From Acidimicrobiales bacterium (GTDB taxonomy: Bacteria; Actinomycetota; Acidimicrobiia; Acidimicrobiales; JAKAVM01), in contig DAIDHF010000001.1 of assembly GCA_027452005.1 (NCBI GenBank), positions 1 through 64,000 of the forward strand: a stretch of DNA of 64,000 nt. Direction: 5' to 3'. The position numbers and the translations under genes were made by a program. Within the stretch, counting starts at the first letter, position 1. Each line of letters starts with the position of its first letter. The notes below the pieces were generated by a model. The model saw nothing but the letters and a program-made list of their open reading frames with translations. It was not told the DNA's origin and searched no databases. Of this stretch, positions 23,385-34,739 are shown piece by piece.

Positions 23385-24287
23385 TTACTTGCTCTCTACA
23401 ACCGCATGGCCACCGAATTGATGACGCATGGCTGACACCAATCGATTGGACAGCGAATTGGGGTCCCTAGAGGCAAATCTGGCAAACAGTGAGGTTGTAA
23501 TCACTGGGGCAGCAACTGCACGTCGGACAGCTTCCTCCACTGTCCATCTTCCCTCTCCTGTATCGGTAACAACCCCTTCAATCTTGGCAAACCCATCTTT
23601 GTCTGCCAGAGCTAGCTCAATGAGTTCAAGAAGCCACGACCGAACTACCGAACCATATCTCCATATGGCTGATATCTCATGAAGATCTAGATCGAACTCA
23701 GTCGCACTCGCCATTATTTCAAATCCCTCAGCGTATGCCTGCATGAGGCCGTACTCAATCCCGTTATGAACCATCTTAACAAAATGACCAGCTCCGATAG
23801 GACCAACATGGGCACAACCGCCCTCGGGGGCCAGGGTTAGAAAAATCGGCTCAGCCAGTTTATAGGCTTCTTTGGTTCCTCCGACCATCAGGCAGTATCC
23901 TTCGGTAAGACCCCAAACTCCGCCAGAGGTACCGGCATCAAGGACACTTACTCCGGTCTTTGAGACCTCTTCTACAGTTTGCATATGGACTTGGTAGTTC
24001 GTATTACCACCGTCAATAATTATGTCACCGGGCCCCATCAGATTGGCCAGGGTAACAATTGTGTCGTGAGTAGGTGGTCCGTCGGGCAACATCACCCAGG
24101 CGATCTTGGGGGAATCTAGCTTTGAGAGTGCATCTTCAAGAGACTTTGACGCAGTTGCTCCTTTTTCGGCGATAGCCTCCACGGCACTGGGAGACAGGTC
24201 AAAGGCAACAACCTGATGCCCTCCTTTGATGAGGCGCTCTGTCATATATCCCCCCATCTTACCCAGGCCAATCATTGCTAGTTTCAT
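23385..24287 (-). CDS. gnd: 6-phosphogluconate dehydrogenase, short (decarboxylating) form
   Basis: MIGLGKMGGYMTERLIKGGHQVVAFD; DIIIDGGNTNYQ; GHFVKMVHNGIEYGLMQAYAEGFEI. Confidence 0.95.
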   Translation of the reverse strand: MKLAMIGLGKMGGYMTERLIKGGHQVVAFDLSPSAVEAIAEKGATASKSLEDALSKLDSPKIAWVMLPDGPPTHDTIVTLANLMGPGDIIIDGGNTNYQVHMQTVEEVSKTGVSVLDAGTSGGVWGLTEGYCLMVGGTKEAYKLAEPIFLTLAPEGGCAHVGPIGAGHFVKMVHNGIEYGLMQAYAEGFEIMASATEFDLDLHEISAIWRYGSVVRSWLLELIELALADKDGFAKIEGVVTDTGEGRWTVEEAVRRAVAAPVITTSLFARFASRDPNSLSNRLVSAMRHQFGGHAVVESK

Positions 24288-25684
24288 ATGAGTTCCCCTT
24301 TCTCGGAGATTGAACTTATTGGAATTGAAATTACTCGTCGACCATGAGAGACGAGGGACTTGTAGTCACCTATGGATTGAGCCGCCTTGAGTGTTGAAAA
24401 ATCATAAGGATACCCTGGAATAGGAATTGAGGGTTCTTGAAAGTCAGCAATCAACTGAACGCAAACAACAGAGTTAGGTCCACCTTTGTGAAGTTGGCCT
24501 GTTGAGTGGAGAAAGCGCGGACCATATCCCGCCGTTACGGCCACCGAATTATTGTTTGTAGAAATGCTCTGACGGAGATGGTCTAAATTGGCATCTTGCC
24601 CAAAGGGAAGATATGCCTGAATTGAGACGTAGTCCCCGGATCGCAAGTTAGTCCGGAGGAACTCGCTTAGGTCACCTGGAGTATTGAGCGGTCGCTCAGG
24701 TAGCGGAAGATTGGCCAAGACCTCATTTGTATTGTGCTTTGACTCTGCCACGTTTGGTTCGTCGAACGGATCAATTCCCAAGACGTGGCCAGCTATTGGG
24801 GTTGCCAACTCCCACTTGTAGAACTGAGCCGCGAGGTCAGACGGGGTATCTAGCGAGAGTTCCACGTGAAGTCGGTCGTCGCCAACTTCATCAACCGTGG
24901 TTGGAACTGGAATACATCCTTTGCCAGCCTTACCGGTGGATTCGGCGATGATTTGTTCAACCCACAGGCCAAAAGACGAGTAAATGTGCGGGACTTTGAT
25001 CGTAACCTTATCCCTACCTTCAAGTGATGCCATTCCCATGTCATGGCCTAGGGCCACGGCCTCTTCGACATCCACGTCTAGGGCCAGGTTCGCTAACTCC
25101 CCAATGTCATAGCCAATTAGCGCAGCCGGAATCATGCCAAAATAGCTCAACACTGAGTAGCGTCCACCAATATCAGATGGATTTGTCCAACACTTTGAAA
25201 AGCCCTTTTCGTCAGCAAGACGCTCCAACTCAGTTCCAGGATCAGTTATCACGCAGTATCTCGATGGGTCGGGCTGAATGCTCAGGGCGTGTGCTAGCAA
25301 CGTGTGTACCTCTAGGGTGGATCCTGACTTAGATGAGATCAGAAAGTATGAGTTTGTGAAGTCAACTTTGGAAATGGTCGTGGGATCGGTTGTATCGCAC
25401 ACCGTTAGGGTGCGACCGTTAGGACGAGGTTTGTGAGAGTTGGTCGAGTAGTTGTCAAGAATTGCTTCCAGAACAGCAGGTCCTAAAGAGGATCCTCCCA
25501 TGCCTAGCAAGACAACTGACGTCTGTTCAATCTGATCGGCCCACTTCAAAATCTCCTTAGATTGCTGTGAGATCAACTTGGGAACGTCTAGCCAACCCAT
25601 TCGGTTAGGGGCAACATTACCCTTGGGCCACAGATCGTAATCTCGGGCAATGAGACGTTTTGATAGAGTTGACAAGTCAGTCAT
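24284..25684 (-). CDS. pgi: glucose-6-phosphate isomerase
   Basis: VVLLGMGGSSLGPAVLEAI; YFLISSKSGSTLEV; GGRYSVLSYFGMIPAAL; ATGA overlap with gnd. Confidence 0.85.
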   Translation of the reverse strand: MTDLSTLSKRLIARDYDLWPKGNVAPNRMGWLDVPKLISQQSKEILKWADQIEQTSVVLLGMGGSSLGPAVLEAILDNYSTNSHKPRPNGRTLTVCDTTDPTTISKVDFTNSYFLISSKSGSTLEVHTLLAHALSIQPDPSRYCVITDPGTELERLADEKGFSKCWTNPSDIGGRYSVLSYFGMIPAALIGYDIGELANLALDVDVEEAVALGHDMGMASLEGRDKVTIKVPHIYSSFGLWVEQIIAESTGKAGKGCIPVPTTVDEVGDDRLHVELSLDTPSDLAAQFYKWELATPIAGHVLGIDPFDEPNVAESKHNTNEVLANLPLPERPLNTPGDLSEFLRTNLRSGDYVSIQAYLPFGQDANLDHLRQSISTNNNSVAVTAGYGPRFLHSTGQLHKGGPNSVVCVQLIADFQEPSIPIPGYPYDFSTLKAAQSIGDYKSLVSHGRRVISIPISSISEKGELI

Positions 25685-25723
25685 TGTCTTCCTTTCCTTC
25701 TAAAACCTTCACATCCATGCCTA

Positions 25724-26854
25724 CTATCTCTGCGAGGCCTTGTCTGTGAGTACCTGCATTAGTTCATCAAAGGACTTTGTAAAGGACGCTACTCCCTCGT
25801 CTTCTAGAACCTTCACAACATCGGGCAGGTCTATTCCAACACTTGACAGGTTATCAAGATCACGCTGAGCACCTTCAAAGTCAACGTCTATTTTTCTAGA
25901 GACAGTTCCGTGATCTAGAAAGGCATCGACAGTTTGATCCGGCATTGTGTTTACGGTATCGGGCCCAATTAGATTGTCCACGTATTTCAGGTCTGGGTAA
26001 GCAGGATTCTTTGTCGACGTCGAGGCCCAAAGTGGTCGTTGTACTCGAGCCCCCATTGCAGCTAGAGACTCCCACCTTTGACCAGAAAACTTGTCCAGGA
26101 ATAACTTATATGCCAGCCGGGCTTGGGCCACCGCTGCCTTGCCAGCGAGACTTTGGAGTTGTGGCGAATTCTGTGGTGAAGCGGCCGCAATTTGGTCTAG
26201 ACGCCGGTCGATTTCGGTGTCTACCCGTGACACAAAGAACGAAGCAACCGAGGATACCCTTGAGACATCTTCACGTGTTGCCCCCGAGTTGACATATTTT
26301 TCAAGACCGGCAATATAGGCGTCAATAACATGGGCATATCTCTCTAACGAGAAAATCAAGGTTACGTTTATCGAGACTCCCTCGGATATCATCTGTTCAA
26401 TTGCTTTCAAGCCCTCAATTGTGGCTGGTATTTTGACTAAGAGATTCTTTCGATTGATGGCACCGTGAAGCTGTCGAGCCTCACTTATTGTTCCAGCAAC
26501 GTCATAGGCCAGATGTGGACCTACCTCAATTGACACAAACCCGTCACCGCCCGAAGAGGACTTATATAGTGGACCCAATACGTCCAGGGCTTGTGTAATA
26601 TCATCTTTAGCAATCTCCCAATAGGCCTCTTCAACACTATGTGTCGAAAGAAGGTCAAAGAACTGCTCATCGTAGTCGCTGGACTCTTCAATAGACTTAG
26701 CGAAGATCGTCGGATTCGACGTAACTCCGCGTATTCCCCGGTCTACTAAGTTGGCCAGTTTCCCACTTGTCAGATAAGACCGCTTTATGTTGTCCAACCA
26801 CGGACTTTGGCCCTGTGTCGAGTAGAGGTTTTGTAATGTGGTTTCAGTTTCCAA
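25724..26854 (-). CDS. tal: transaldolase
   Basis: GIRGVTSNPTIFAKSI; LLVKIPATIEGLKAIE; INVTLIFSLERYAHV. Confidence 0.95.
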   Translation of the reverse strand: METETTLQNLYSTQGQSPWLDNIKRSYLTSGKLANLVDRGIRGVTSNPTIFAKSIEESSDYDEQFFDLLSTHSVEEAYWEIAKDDITQALDVLGPLYKSSSGGDGFVSIEVGPHLAYDVAGTISEARQLHGAINRKNLLVKIPATIEGLKAIEQMISEGVSINVTLIFSLERYAHVIDAYIAGLEKYVNSGATREDVSRVSSVASFFVSRVDTEIDRRLDQIAAASPQNSPQLQSLAGKAAVAQARLAYKLFLDKFSGQRWESLAAMGARVQRPLWASTSTKNPAYPDLKYVDNLIGPDTVNTMPDQTVDAFLDHGTVSRKIDVDFEGAQRDLDNLSSVGIDLPDVVKVLEDEGVASFTKSFDELMQVLTDKASQR

Positions 26855-26895
26855 TTGGCTTTACTCCGTTCATATTGATGTGTGGTCACAAACAG

Positions 26896-28920
26896 TTACT
26901 GCGCCACGTCTCCATTCTTCAGGGTCTCGGCGGCGATTTGGGCGATATTATCCGCACTAAAGCCGAATTTGTCCATGTTGGTGGCACCGGGAGCACTTGC
27001 TCCGAATCGGTCGATTGCAATATGGGTTGGGGCATATCGAGCCCAACCAAAAGACGACGCAGCTTCTACGGATATTGTTGGCACGTCAGTAGGCAGGACG
27101 CTATTGCGATACTCCGTGGATTGGTCTTCAAAGAGGTTCCACGAGGGCATGGATACTACTCTTACCTTGATTGACTGGAGCTCCAGTATTTTTGCCGCCT
27201 CAATAGATGGAGCAACTTCGCTCCCAGTTGCGATCAAGACTAGATCTAAATTTCTAGATTGTGATTTCTCAACGGGGTTAGATTCATATATTGAATAGGC
27301 ACCGTACTTGAGTAGACCAGTGGAATAATCACCTGGAATATCTAAGACCGGGACCGCCTGTCGAGACAGGATAAGAGCTACCGGACCTTCGTGGAGGAAA
27401 GCGACCTGAAGGGCTTGATTTGTCTCGTTGGCATCGGCTGGTCTTATGACTAGTAGGCCTGGTACGGCCCGTAGTGCTGCAAGATGTTCGACCGGTTGGT
27501 GGGTCGGTCCGTCTTCCCCGAGGCCAATTGAGTCGTGAGTGAAGGAGTAGACAACATTGGCCTTAGATAAGCTAGCCAGCCTAATAGCAGGCTTCATGTA
27601 ATCGGAGAATACAAAAAAGGTTCCCCCGACAGGAAATACTCCACCGTGCAGGGCTAACCCGTTCATAACTGCACCCATAGCATGCTCGCGAATTCCGTAA
27701 GCAATCTGCCTTCCAGTCGGATTATCCTTTGCTTGAAGGGTGTCGTTATCCAAGGCCACTCCGGTATTGCCAGTTAGGTCAGCACCGCCAGAGAGGATGG
27801 TTGGAATTTCTTGGGCCAGTACGTTTAGAGCTTTCTTCATGGCCTGTCTCGTAGCAAGCTTGTCACCAGGACTATAGCTGGGCATGGTTGCTCTGGCCAC
27901 TACCTCTTTAGATTGATTCCAGGCGATGTCCCACTGGCCAGCTAGCTTTTGATTGGACTTTTCCCAGGAGGCAAATCGGCTAGTCCATGACTTAGACTTT
28001 GCAGCGCCATCTTGGATTTTACGCCTCGTATAGTCGAGGACCTCCTGGGGTACCCAAAAGTCTTTTGCGGGATCAAGACCTAGAATCACCTTGGTCTTTT
28101 CAATCTCCTCTGCTCCAAAAGGCTCCCCGTGAGCTTCTTTTGTATCGGTCTTAGTCGGCGAGGGCCATCCAATGTGAGACCGTAAAATAATTATTGACGG
28201 TCTATCTTCTACGTCCATTGCCTCACGCAGCGCAGTTTCTAATTTATCCAAATCGTTGGCTGATTCTCCGATGTCATTTACATGCCATCCATAAGCCTCA
28301 AAGCGTTGTGCCCGATTGTCATCATATGCCAGCTCAGTTGGGCCGTCGATGGTGATGTGATTGTCGTCGTATACGTAGATCAAGCGACCAAGTCCTAGAT
28401 GACCAGCTAGAGAGGCCGCCTCATGGCTTATTCCCTCTTGCATACATCCGTCACCTGCAATTACAAAAGTAAAGTGATTACATATCTCGGAGCTAAATTT
28501 GGACCGCAAGTATCGTTCGGCAAGTCCAACGCCCACGCCATTACCCACCCCCTGACCGAGTGGACCCGTGGTCACCTCGACCCCCTTGGTGTGACCGGCT
28601 TCTGGGTGGCCAGGAGTTAGACTTGCCCACTGACGGAAATTCTTTAGGTCGTCTAGTTCGAGTCCGAATCCATAGAGATAAAGGTAGGAATAAAGCAAAA
28701 TCGACGCATGACCGGCAGAAAGAACGAACCTGTCCCGGTCGGGCCATGATGGCCACTTGGGGTCGTAGTTCATTACCCGATCGAACAACACGAAACCCAG
28801 GGGGGCCAAGGCCATAGCGGTACCCGAGTGCCCTGAATTAGCTTTTTGAGGGGCGTCCATGGCAAGGCCACGGACCACGTTAATCGTCAACGCTTCAACG
28901 GGACCTGGTTTCGATGGCAT
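26896..28920 (-). CDS. tkt: transketolase
   Basis: ANSGHSGTAMALAPLGFVLF; GDGCMQEGISHEAASLAGHL; THDSIGLGEDGPTHQPVEHLAALRA. Confidence 0.97.
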   Translation of the reverse strand: MPSKPGPVEALTINVVRGLAMDAPQKANSGHSGTAMALAPLGFVLFDRVMNYDPKWPSWPDRDRFVLSAGHASILLYSYLYLYGFGLELDDLKNFRQWASLTPGHPEAGHTKGVEVTTGPLGQGVGNGVGVGLAERYLRSKFSSEICNHFTFVIAGDGCMQEGISHEAASLAGHLGLGRLIYVYDDNHITIDGPTELAYDDNRAQRFEAYGWHVNDIGESANDLDKLETALREAMDVEDRPSIIILRSHIGWPSPTKTDTKEAHGEPFGAEEIEKTKVILGLDPAKDFWVPQEVLDYTRRKIQDGAAKSKSWTSRFASWEKSNQKLAGQWDIAWNQSKEVVARATMPSYSPGDKLATRQAMKKALNVLAQEIPTILSGGADLTGNTGVALDNDTLQAKDNPTGRQIAYGIREHAMGAVMNGLALHGGVFPVGGTFFVFSDYMKPAIRLASLSKANVVYSFTHDSIGLGEDGPTHQPVEHLAALRAVPGLLVIRPADANETNQALQVAFLHEGPVALILSRQAVPVLDIPGDYSTGLLKYGAYSIYESNPVEKSQSRNLDLVLIATGSEVAPSIEAAKILELQSIKVRVVSMPSWNLFEDQSTEYRNSVLPTDVPTISVEAASSFGWARYAPTHIAIDRFGASAPGATNMDKFGFSADNIAQIAAETLKNGDVAQ

Positions 28921-29057
28921 TGACTTAGCCTACTAGAATATAGTCAGCGTGCAACCGTCACGGGAAATGGCCAAGGCCCTATAGCCCGGTAGTGACACTC
29001 GGGTTTTATGACCAAAAATTATTGGAATTCTACGGGGCCCAGCCCTAAGATCCTTGC

Positions 29058-29504
29058 GTGACCGCTGTTGAAGACAGACCAGCAAGTTCGCCTCCCAATA
29101 GAGGGCCCCAGATCCCGCCGAACTGTGATCTCACACTTGGCATGATCTGTGCTGACAAAACGGAACCGGGTGTGACGGTTTGGGAGATGTACTGTGATGA
29201 TAGGTTTGCCAATCCGGTCAACAAGGTGCAGGGGGGATTTATTGCAGCCATGGCCGACTCGGCAATGGGGGCGTCATCTATTAGTTTCGCCCAGAGGGAA
29301 GGTCGAAAAGTCTACTCGGCCAACGCTGAAATGAAAGTTAGCTTTTTCCGGCCAGCCCCCGTGGGATGTCGACTCACCTGCCGGGCAGAGGTAGTTTCCG
29401 GTGGTACACGGGTAGCATTTGTAGAGGCAACAATCCATAGCGACGACGGAATTCTGGTCGCACGGGCCACCTCGACCTATATCATAACTCCCCGCGATGG
29501 CTGA
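29058..29504 (+). CDS. PaaI-family hotdog thioesterase
   Basis: NPVNKVQGGFIAAMADSAMGAS and C-terminal VEATIHSDDGILVARATSTYI hotdog signature. Confidence 0.8.
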   Translation: MTAVEDRPASSPPNRGPQIPPNCDLTLGMICADKTEPGVTVWEMYCDDRFANPVNKVQGGFIAAMADSAMGASSISFAQREGRKVYSANAEMKVSFFRPAPVGCRLTCRAEVVSGGTRVAFVEATIHSDDGILVARATSTYIITPRDG

Positions 29505-29539
29505 ACACGGGCAGAAATTCAACTGATAATCCACCTTGG

Positions 29540-29878
29540 GTGGAACTATCAAATAGGATTGCTAACACAGTGAAAGATGAAATAACCGAGCTATGGGACA
29601 TGGTGGTCTCATATTTCAAGCAAGAGACACTAGACCCCCTCAAGGCGGTATTGAGATTTGTAACCTATGGAATCTTGGGGTCGGTACTACTTGTATTTGC
29701 GTTTGGCTTTCTTACTCTGGGAGTACTAAGGCTCGTTCAGTCTGAGACCGGCAGTACCTTTAGCGGACACCTAAGCTGGCTCCCTTACCTGGTCGCGTTG
29801 GTGTTTGTGTTAGTCCTAGGCGCCCTTAGCGTGATGGGGATTATGCGCTATATGAAGTCAACCAAGCAGGTCGATTAG
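29540..29878 (+). CDS. phage holin-superfamily-like two-TM membrane protein (actinobacterial holin-X type)
   Basis: 112 aa, N-terminal helix KDEITELWDMV followed by two TM segments. Confidence 0.6.
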   Translation: MELSNRIANTVKDEITELWDMVVSYFKQETLDPLKAVLRFVTYGILGSVLLVFAFGFLTLGVLRLVQSETGSTFSGHLSWLPYLVALVFVLVLGALSVMGIMRYMKSTKQVD

Positions 29879-29887
29879 GATAGTTCT

Positions 29888-30142
29888 ATGACCGCGACCA
29901 CGAAAACCTCTGCTAATGGAAAGATTCAAGGAACTGGGCCCGGAGGGAGAATAACCCGTGACGATTTAGCCAACAAGCTTAGGGCGATCACTGGAGACAA
30001 AGGATCTGATGAGTCAGGTAGCATGACAAACTCTCCAGTCCTGGTGGGAGTTCTGGTTGGCGGGTTGGTTGTCGTGGCATATTTGCTCGGGAGACGGCGC
30101 TCAAAGAGCGGTAGAGCCCTTGTCGAGATTCGACGCATTTAG
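29888..30142 (+). CDS. small single-TM protein with E3-binding (PSBD)-like N-terminal motif
   Basis: 84 aa: GKIQGTGPGGRITRDDLANKL then TM VLVGVLVGGLVVVAYLLG. Confidence 0.55.
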   Translation: MTATTKTSANGKIQGTGPGGRITRDDLANKLRAITGDKGSDESGSMTNSPVLVGVLVGGLVVVAYLLGRRRSKSGRALVEIRRI

Positions 30143-30202
30143 TAGTCGAAAGTAGTTTTTTGTATTCCTGGAAAACTTTGAGCACACAAACGGTGGTCTC
30201 TT

Positions 30203-30430
30203 GTGATTAGCAAGATTTTGTCATATCTCCTTGGGAGCCTAGGAAGTAAGACCTTGCGACGGGCGGTATCTGAGAGAAACACGCTCCTCATTGTTTTGGG
30301 AGTTTCTAGTCTCGTGTTCAAGAGGTTACTTGCTCCAAAAAACGCCAAGGTGATCTACAGCCGCGTTATCAAGCCCGGTGAGCGGATTGCTATCTCCACT
30401 CTGGACGCGACCAAAACACGGGTGAGGTAG
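30203..30430 (+). CDS. small hypothetical membrane-associated protein
   Basis: 75 aa ORF with a hydrophobic segment between two confident genes on the same strand. Confidence 0.45.
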   Translation: MISKILSYLLGSLGSKTLRRAVSERNTLLIVLGVSSLVFKRLLAPKNAKVIYSRVIKPGERIAISTLDATKTRVR

Positions 30431-30445
30431 TTCTACGAATAGTCT

Positions 30446-31272
30446 TTGGTGGGTCTTTTTGCTCTTATCAAGAGGAAGGTAATCTTGGGAAGAGGTAGTT
30501 CGAAATTTGAGATCGGTGATAACGTACTTTTGGTTGACCGAAAAGGGCGGAGGGCTGTCTTTTCACTAAAGCCAGGAAGAGTTTTTAGCTCCCATCTGGG
30601 TCCCGTTAGCCATGACGACTTCGTGGGTTTGCCGAAAGGAACCCGACTTAAGTTGCCAGGGGGTTCAGTCGTAACCGTGTTGAGCCCAACCCTGGCAGAC
30701 CAAGTCTTGGGAATGCCCAGAGGTGCCCAGGTGATATACCCGAAGGATTTGGGGTCAATTTTGATATTTGGTGACATCAACCAGGGCTGTAGGGTACTAG
30801 AAGCCGGAGTCGGTTCCGGGGCGCTATCTATGGCCATGCTCTCAGTTGGAGCCACGGTAGTCGGTTACGAAATTCGTGAAGATTTTGCAAACAGGGCCCA
30901 AAAGAACGTTACATCCCATCTTGGACCCGACACGCAGTACTCAGTCGAGCTAAGAGATATCTACAATGGAATTGATGGCACTTTTGACCGGATTGTCTTG
31001 GACCTTCCAGAGCCCTGGCGGGTTGTAGAACATGCAAGGCGAGCGTTGAAGCTGGGTGGCATCTTTGTGTCGTACTTGCCGACAATTGGTCAGGTTGAAA
31101 CTTTGCGTCGAGAGCTCGATGTTGTAGACGCATTGATGTTCAAGAATGTTGACACTTTTGAGACCTTGATGAGGTCATGGCATATTGAGGGCCAATCCAC
31201 GAGACCAGATCACCGAATGGTTGCTCACACCGGGTTTATCACCACGGCTAGATTGGTGGGTCAACCAGAGAG

Positions 31273-31288
<16 letters not shown>
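30446..31288 (+). CDS. trmI: tRNA (adenine58-N1)-methyltransferase
   Basis: RVLEAGVGSGALSMAMLSVG; IVLDLPEPWRVVEHARRALKLGGIFVSYLPTIGQV. Confidence 0.92.
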
Positions 31289-32720
<1,432 letters not shown>

Positions 32721-32843
32721 CTAACTGGCCTTAGGGCAAATGTCAATTACGCTAACCGAAACCGCTATAGCTGCCATTATTTGTTGGTGTCCGCATCTGG
32801 GGCATGAAAACGGTGTATGGTCAAAGATGTACAGTGTTAGGAG

Positions 32844-34661
32844 GTGAGAGACGTGTCAGAGCCACTTGGGTTAACTTCCGACGAGACTAGTGAGCTTACG
32901 CCAGAGGTCCCAGAACAAGACCTTGAAGACGGGTTTGACCAAGCCAACTCTCACTCAGGTGAGGTTGAAGAACTAGAGGCCGAACTGGCCCTATTGCGTA
33001 AAAAGCTTCAGGATGCCCCAAAGCGAGTCCGGACCCTTGAAGAAAAGCTACTTGAGGTAAAAGGACAACTGGCTCACGCCGTTTCTCAAAATGAGAAACT
33101 CACCTTCACTCTTAGCCAGGCGAGGGAACACATAGCGGCCTTGCGCGAAGAGGTAGACAAGTTGTCCCAGCCACCAAGCGCTTACGCCACGTTTTTGAAC
33201 CCAAACGATGATGACACCGTTGATGTATTTGCATCGGGGCGTAAGATGAGGGTGGCCGTGCACCCGTCTATAGATGTAGACCAACTTGTTCGAGGTCAAG
33301 AAGTGGCCCTGAATGAGTCGTTCAACATTATTTTGGCCCGCGGACCGGATCTGTCTGGAGAAATTGTAACTTTGCGCGAGGTTTTGGAAGACGGGGTCAG
33401 GGCAATCGTTACCGGTCGGGCTGATGAAGAGCGCGTAGCAGAGCTGGCTTATGAGTTGATTGGGAGCAAGCTGCGCGCCGGAGACTGGCTGCGGATGGAC
33501 TCACGCACTGGACTATTACTCGAGAAGCTACCGCGACCAGAGGTCGACGAGTTGATCCTAGAAGAGGTTCCTGACATCTCCTACAACGACGTGGGTGGAC
33601 TAGACAGTCAAATCGAAGATATTACCGACGCGGTTGAGTTACCTTTCTTATACAGAGAGATTTTTGCCGATTATAAGCTCCCAGCGCCAAAAGGGGTTCT
33701 TCTTTATGGCCCTCCCGGTTGCGGGAAGACCCTGATTGCCAAGGCCGTAGCAAATTCGTTGGCCAAGAAGGTTTCAGAACTCCACGGGACTAGTGGAGCT
33801 AAGAGTTATTTTTTGAACGTAAAAGGTCCAGAATTGCTAAACAAGTACGTTGGAGAGACCGAGAGACAGATCCGGCTTGTATTCCAGCGAGCTCGAGAAA
33901 AGGCAGACGAGGGATTCCCGGTTATTGTATTCTTCGACGAGATGGACTCGTTGTTTAGGACTCGCGGAAGCGGGATCAGCTCTGACATGGAATCCACGGT
34001 AGTTCCACAGTTACTGGCCGAGATTGACGGGGTTGAGACCCTACGAAATGTAATTGTGATCGGGGCCTCTAACCGAGAGGACCTAATAGATCCAGCGATC
34101 CTGCGTCCTGGAAGGCTGGACGTCAAGATCAAGATAGAACGACCCGACAAAGAAGCCGCTGCGGCTATATTTTCGCGTTATCTAACCCCAGATCTTCCTC
34201 TCGATCACCTTGAGGTGGATACCCTGGGTGGGGGAGACCCAGCAAAGGCCTGCCAGGCCATTATCGAGTCGGCCGTAGACGAGATGTATAAGGAGAATGA
34301 CGAAAACCGCTTCCTTGAGGTTACATATCAAAACGGTGACAAAGAAGTCCTGTATTTCAAGGATTTTTCATCCGGGGCAATGATTGAGAATATTGTCAGG
34401 AGGGCCAAGAAACTTGCCATCAAACGGGCCATCTCCAACGAGGCAGGTGGTATTAGAAAGAGTGATCTTCTAGAGTCAATGAGGCAAGAGTATAAAGAGA
34501 ACGAAGACCTACCCAACACGACTAATCCCGACGACTGGGCCAGGATATCTGGCAAAAAGGGAGAGAGAATTGTTTATATTCGTACCCTACTCTTTGAGGA
34601 GGGCAAAGAGCCAAAGGGCGGCCGTTCAATAGAAAAGGTTGGGACAGGGCAGTATCTCTAG
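32844..34661 (+). CDS. mpa: proteasome-associated ATPase (ARC/Mpa)
   Basis: N-terminal coiled coil; [29 protein letters not shown]-terminal GQYL docking motif. Confidence 0.97.
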   Translation: MRDVSEPLGLTSDETSELTPEVPEQDLEDGFDQANSHSGEVEELEAELALLRKKLQDAPKRVRTLEEKLLEVKGQLAHAVSQNEKLTFTLSQAREHIAALREEVDKLSQPPSAYATFLNPNDDDTVDVFASGRKMRVAVHPSIDVDQLVRGQEVALNESFNIILARGPDLSGEIVTLREVLEDGVRAIVTGRADEERVAELAYELIGSKLRAGDWLRMDSRTGLLLEKLPRPEVDELILEEVPDISYNDVGGLDSQIEDITDAVELPFLYREIFADYKLPAPKGVLLYGPPGCGKTLIAKAVANSLAKKVSELHGTSGAKSYFLNVKGPELLNKYVGETERQIRLVFQRAREKADEGFPVIVFFDEMDSLFRTRGSGISSDMESTVVPQLLAEIDGVETLRNVIVIGASNREDLIDPAILRPGRLDVKIKIERPDKEAAAAIFSRYLTPDLPLDHLEVDTLGGGDPAKACQAIIESAVDEMYKENDENRFLEVTYQNGDKEVLYFKDFSSGAMIENIVRRAKKLAIKRAISNEAGGIRKSDLLESMRQEYKENEDLPNTTNPDDWARISGKKGERIVYIRTLLFEEGKEPKGGRSIEKVGTGQYL

Positions 34662-34739
34662 GTTGGTCGACCAGTCGTAGGCTTAGGCCTGTTGGTGCCA
34701 TCCAAGCACGACAAGTGCTAATCAACTAGGGTCGATAAG

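Noticed and set aside
26767-27298. Overlapping plus-strand ORFs (135 and 138 aa)
   Set aside because: Antisense to tal/tkt; shadow ORFs.
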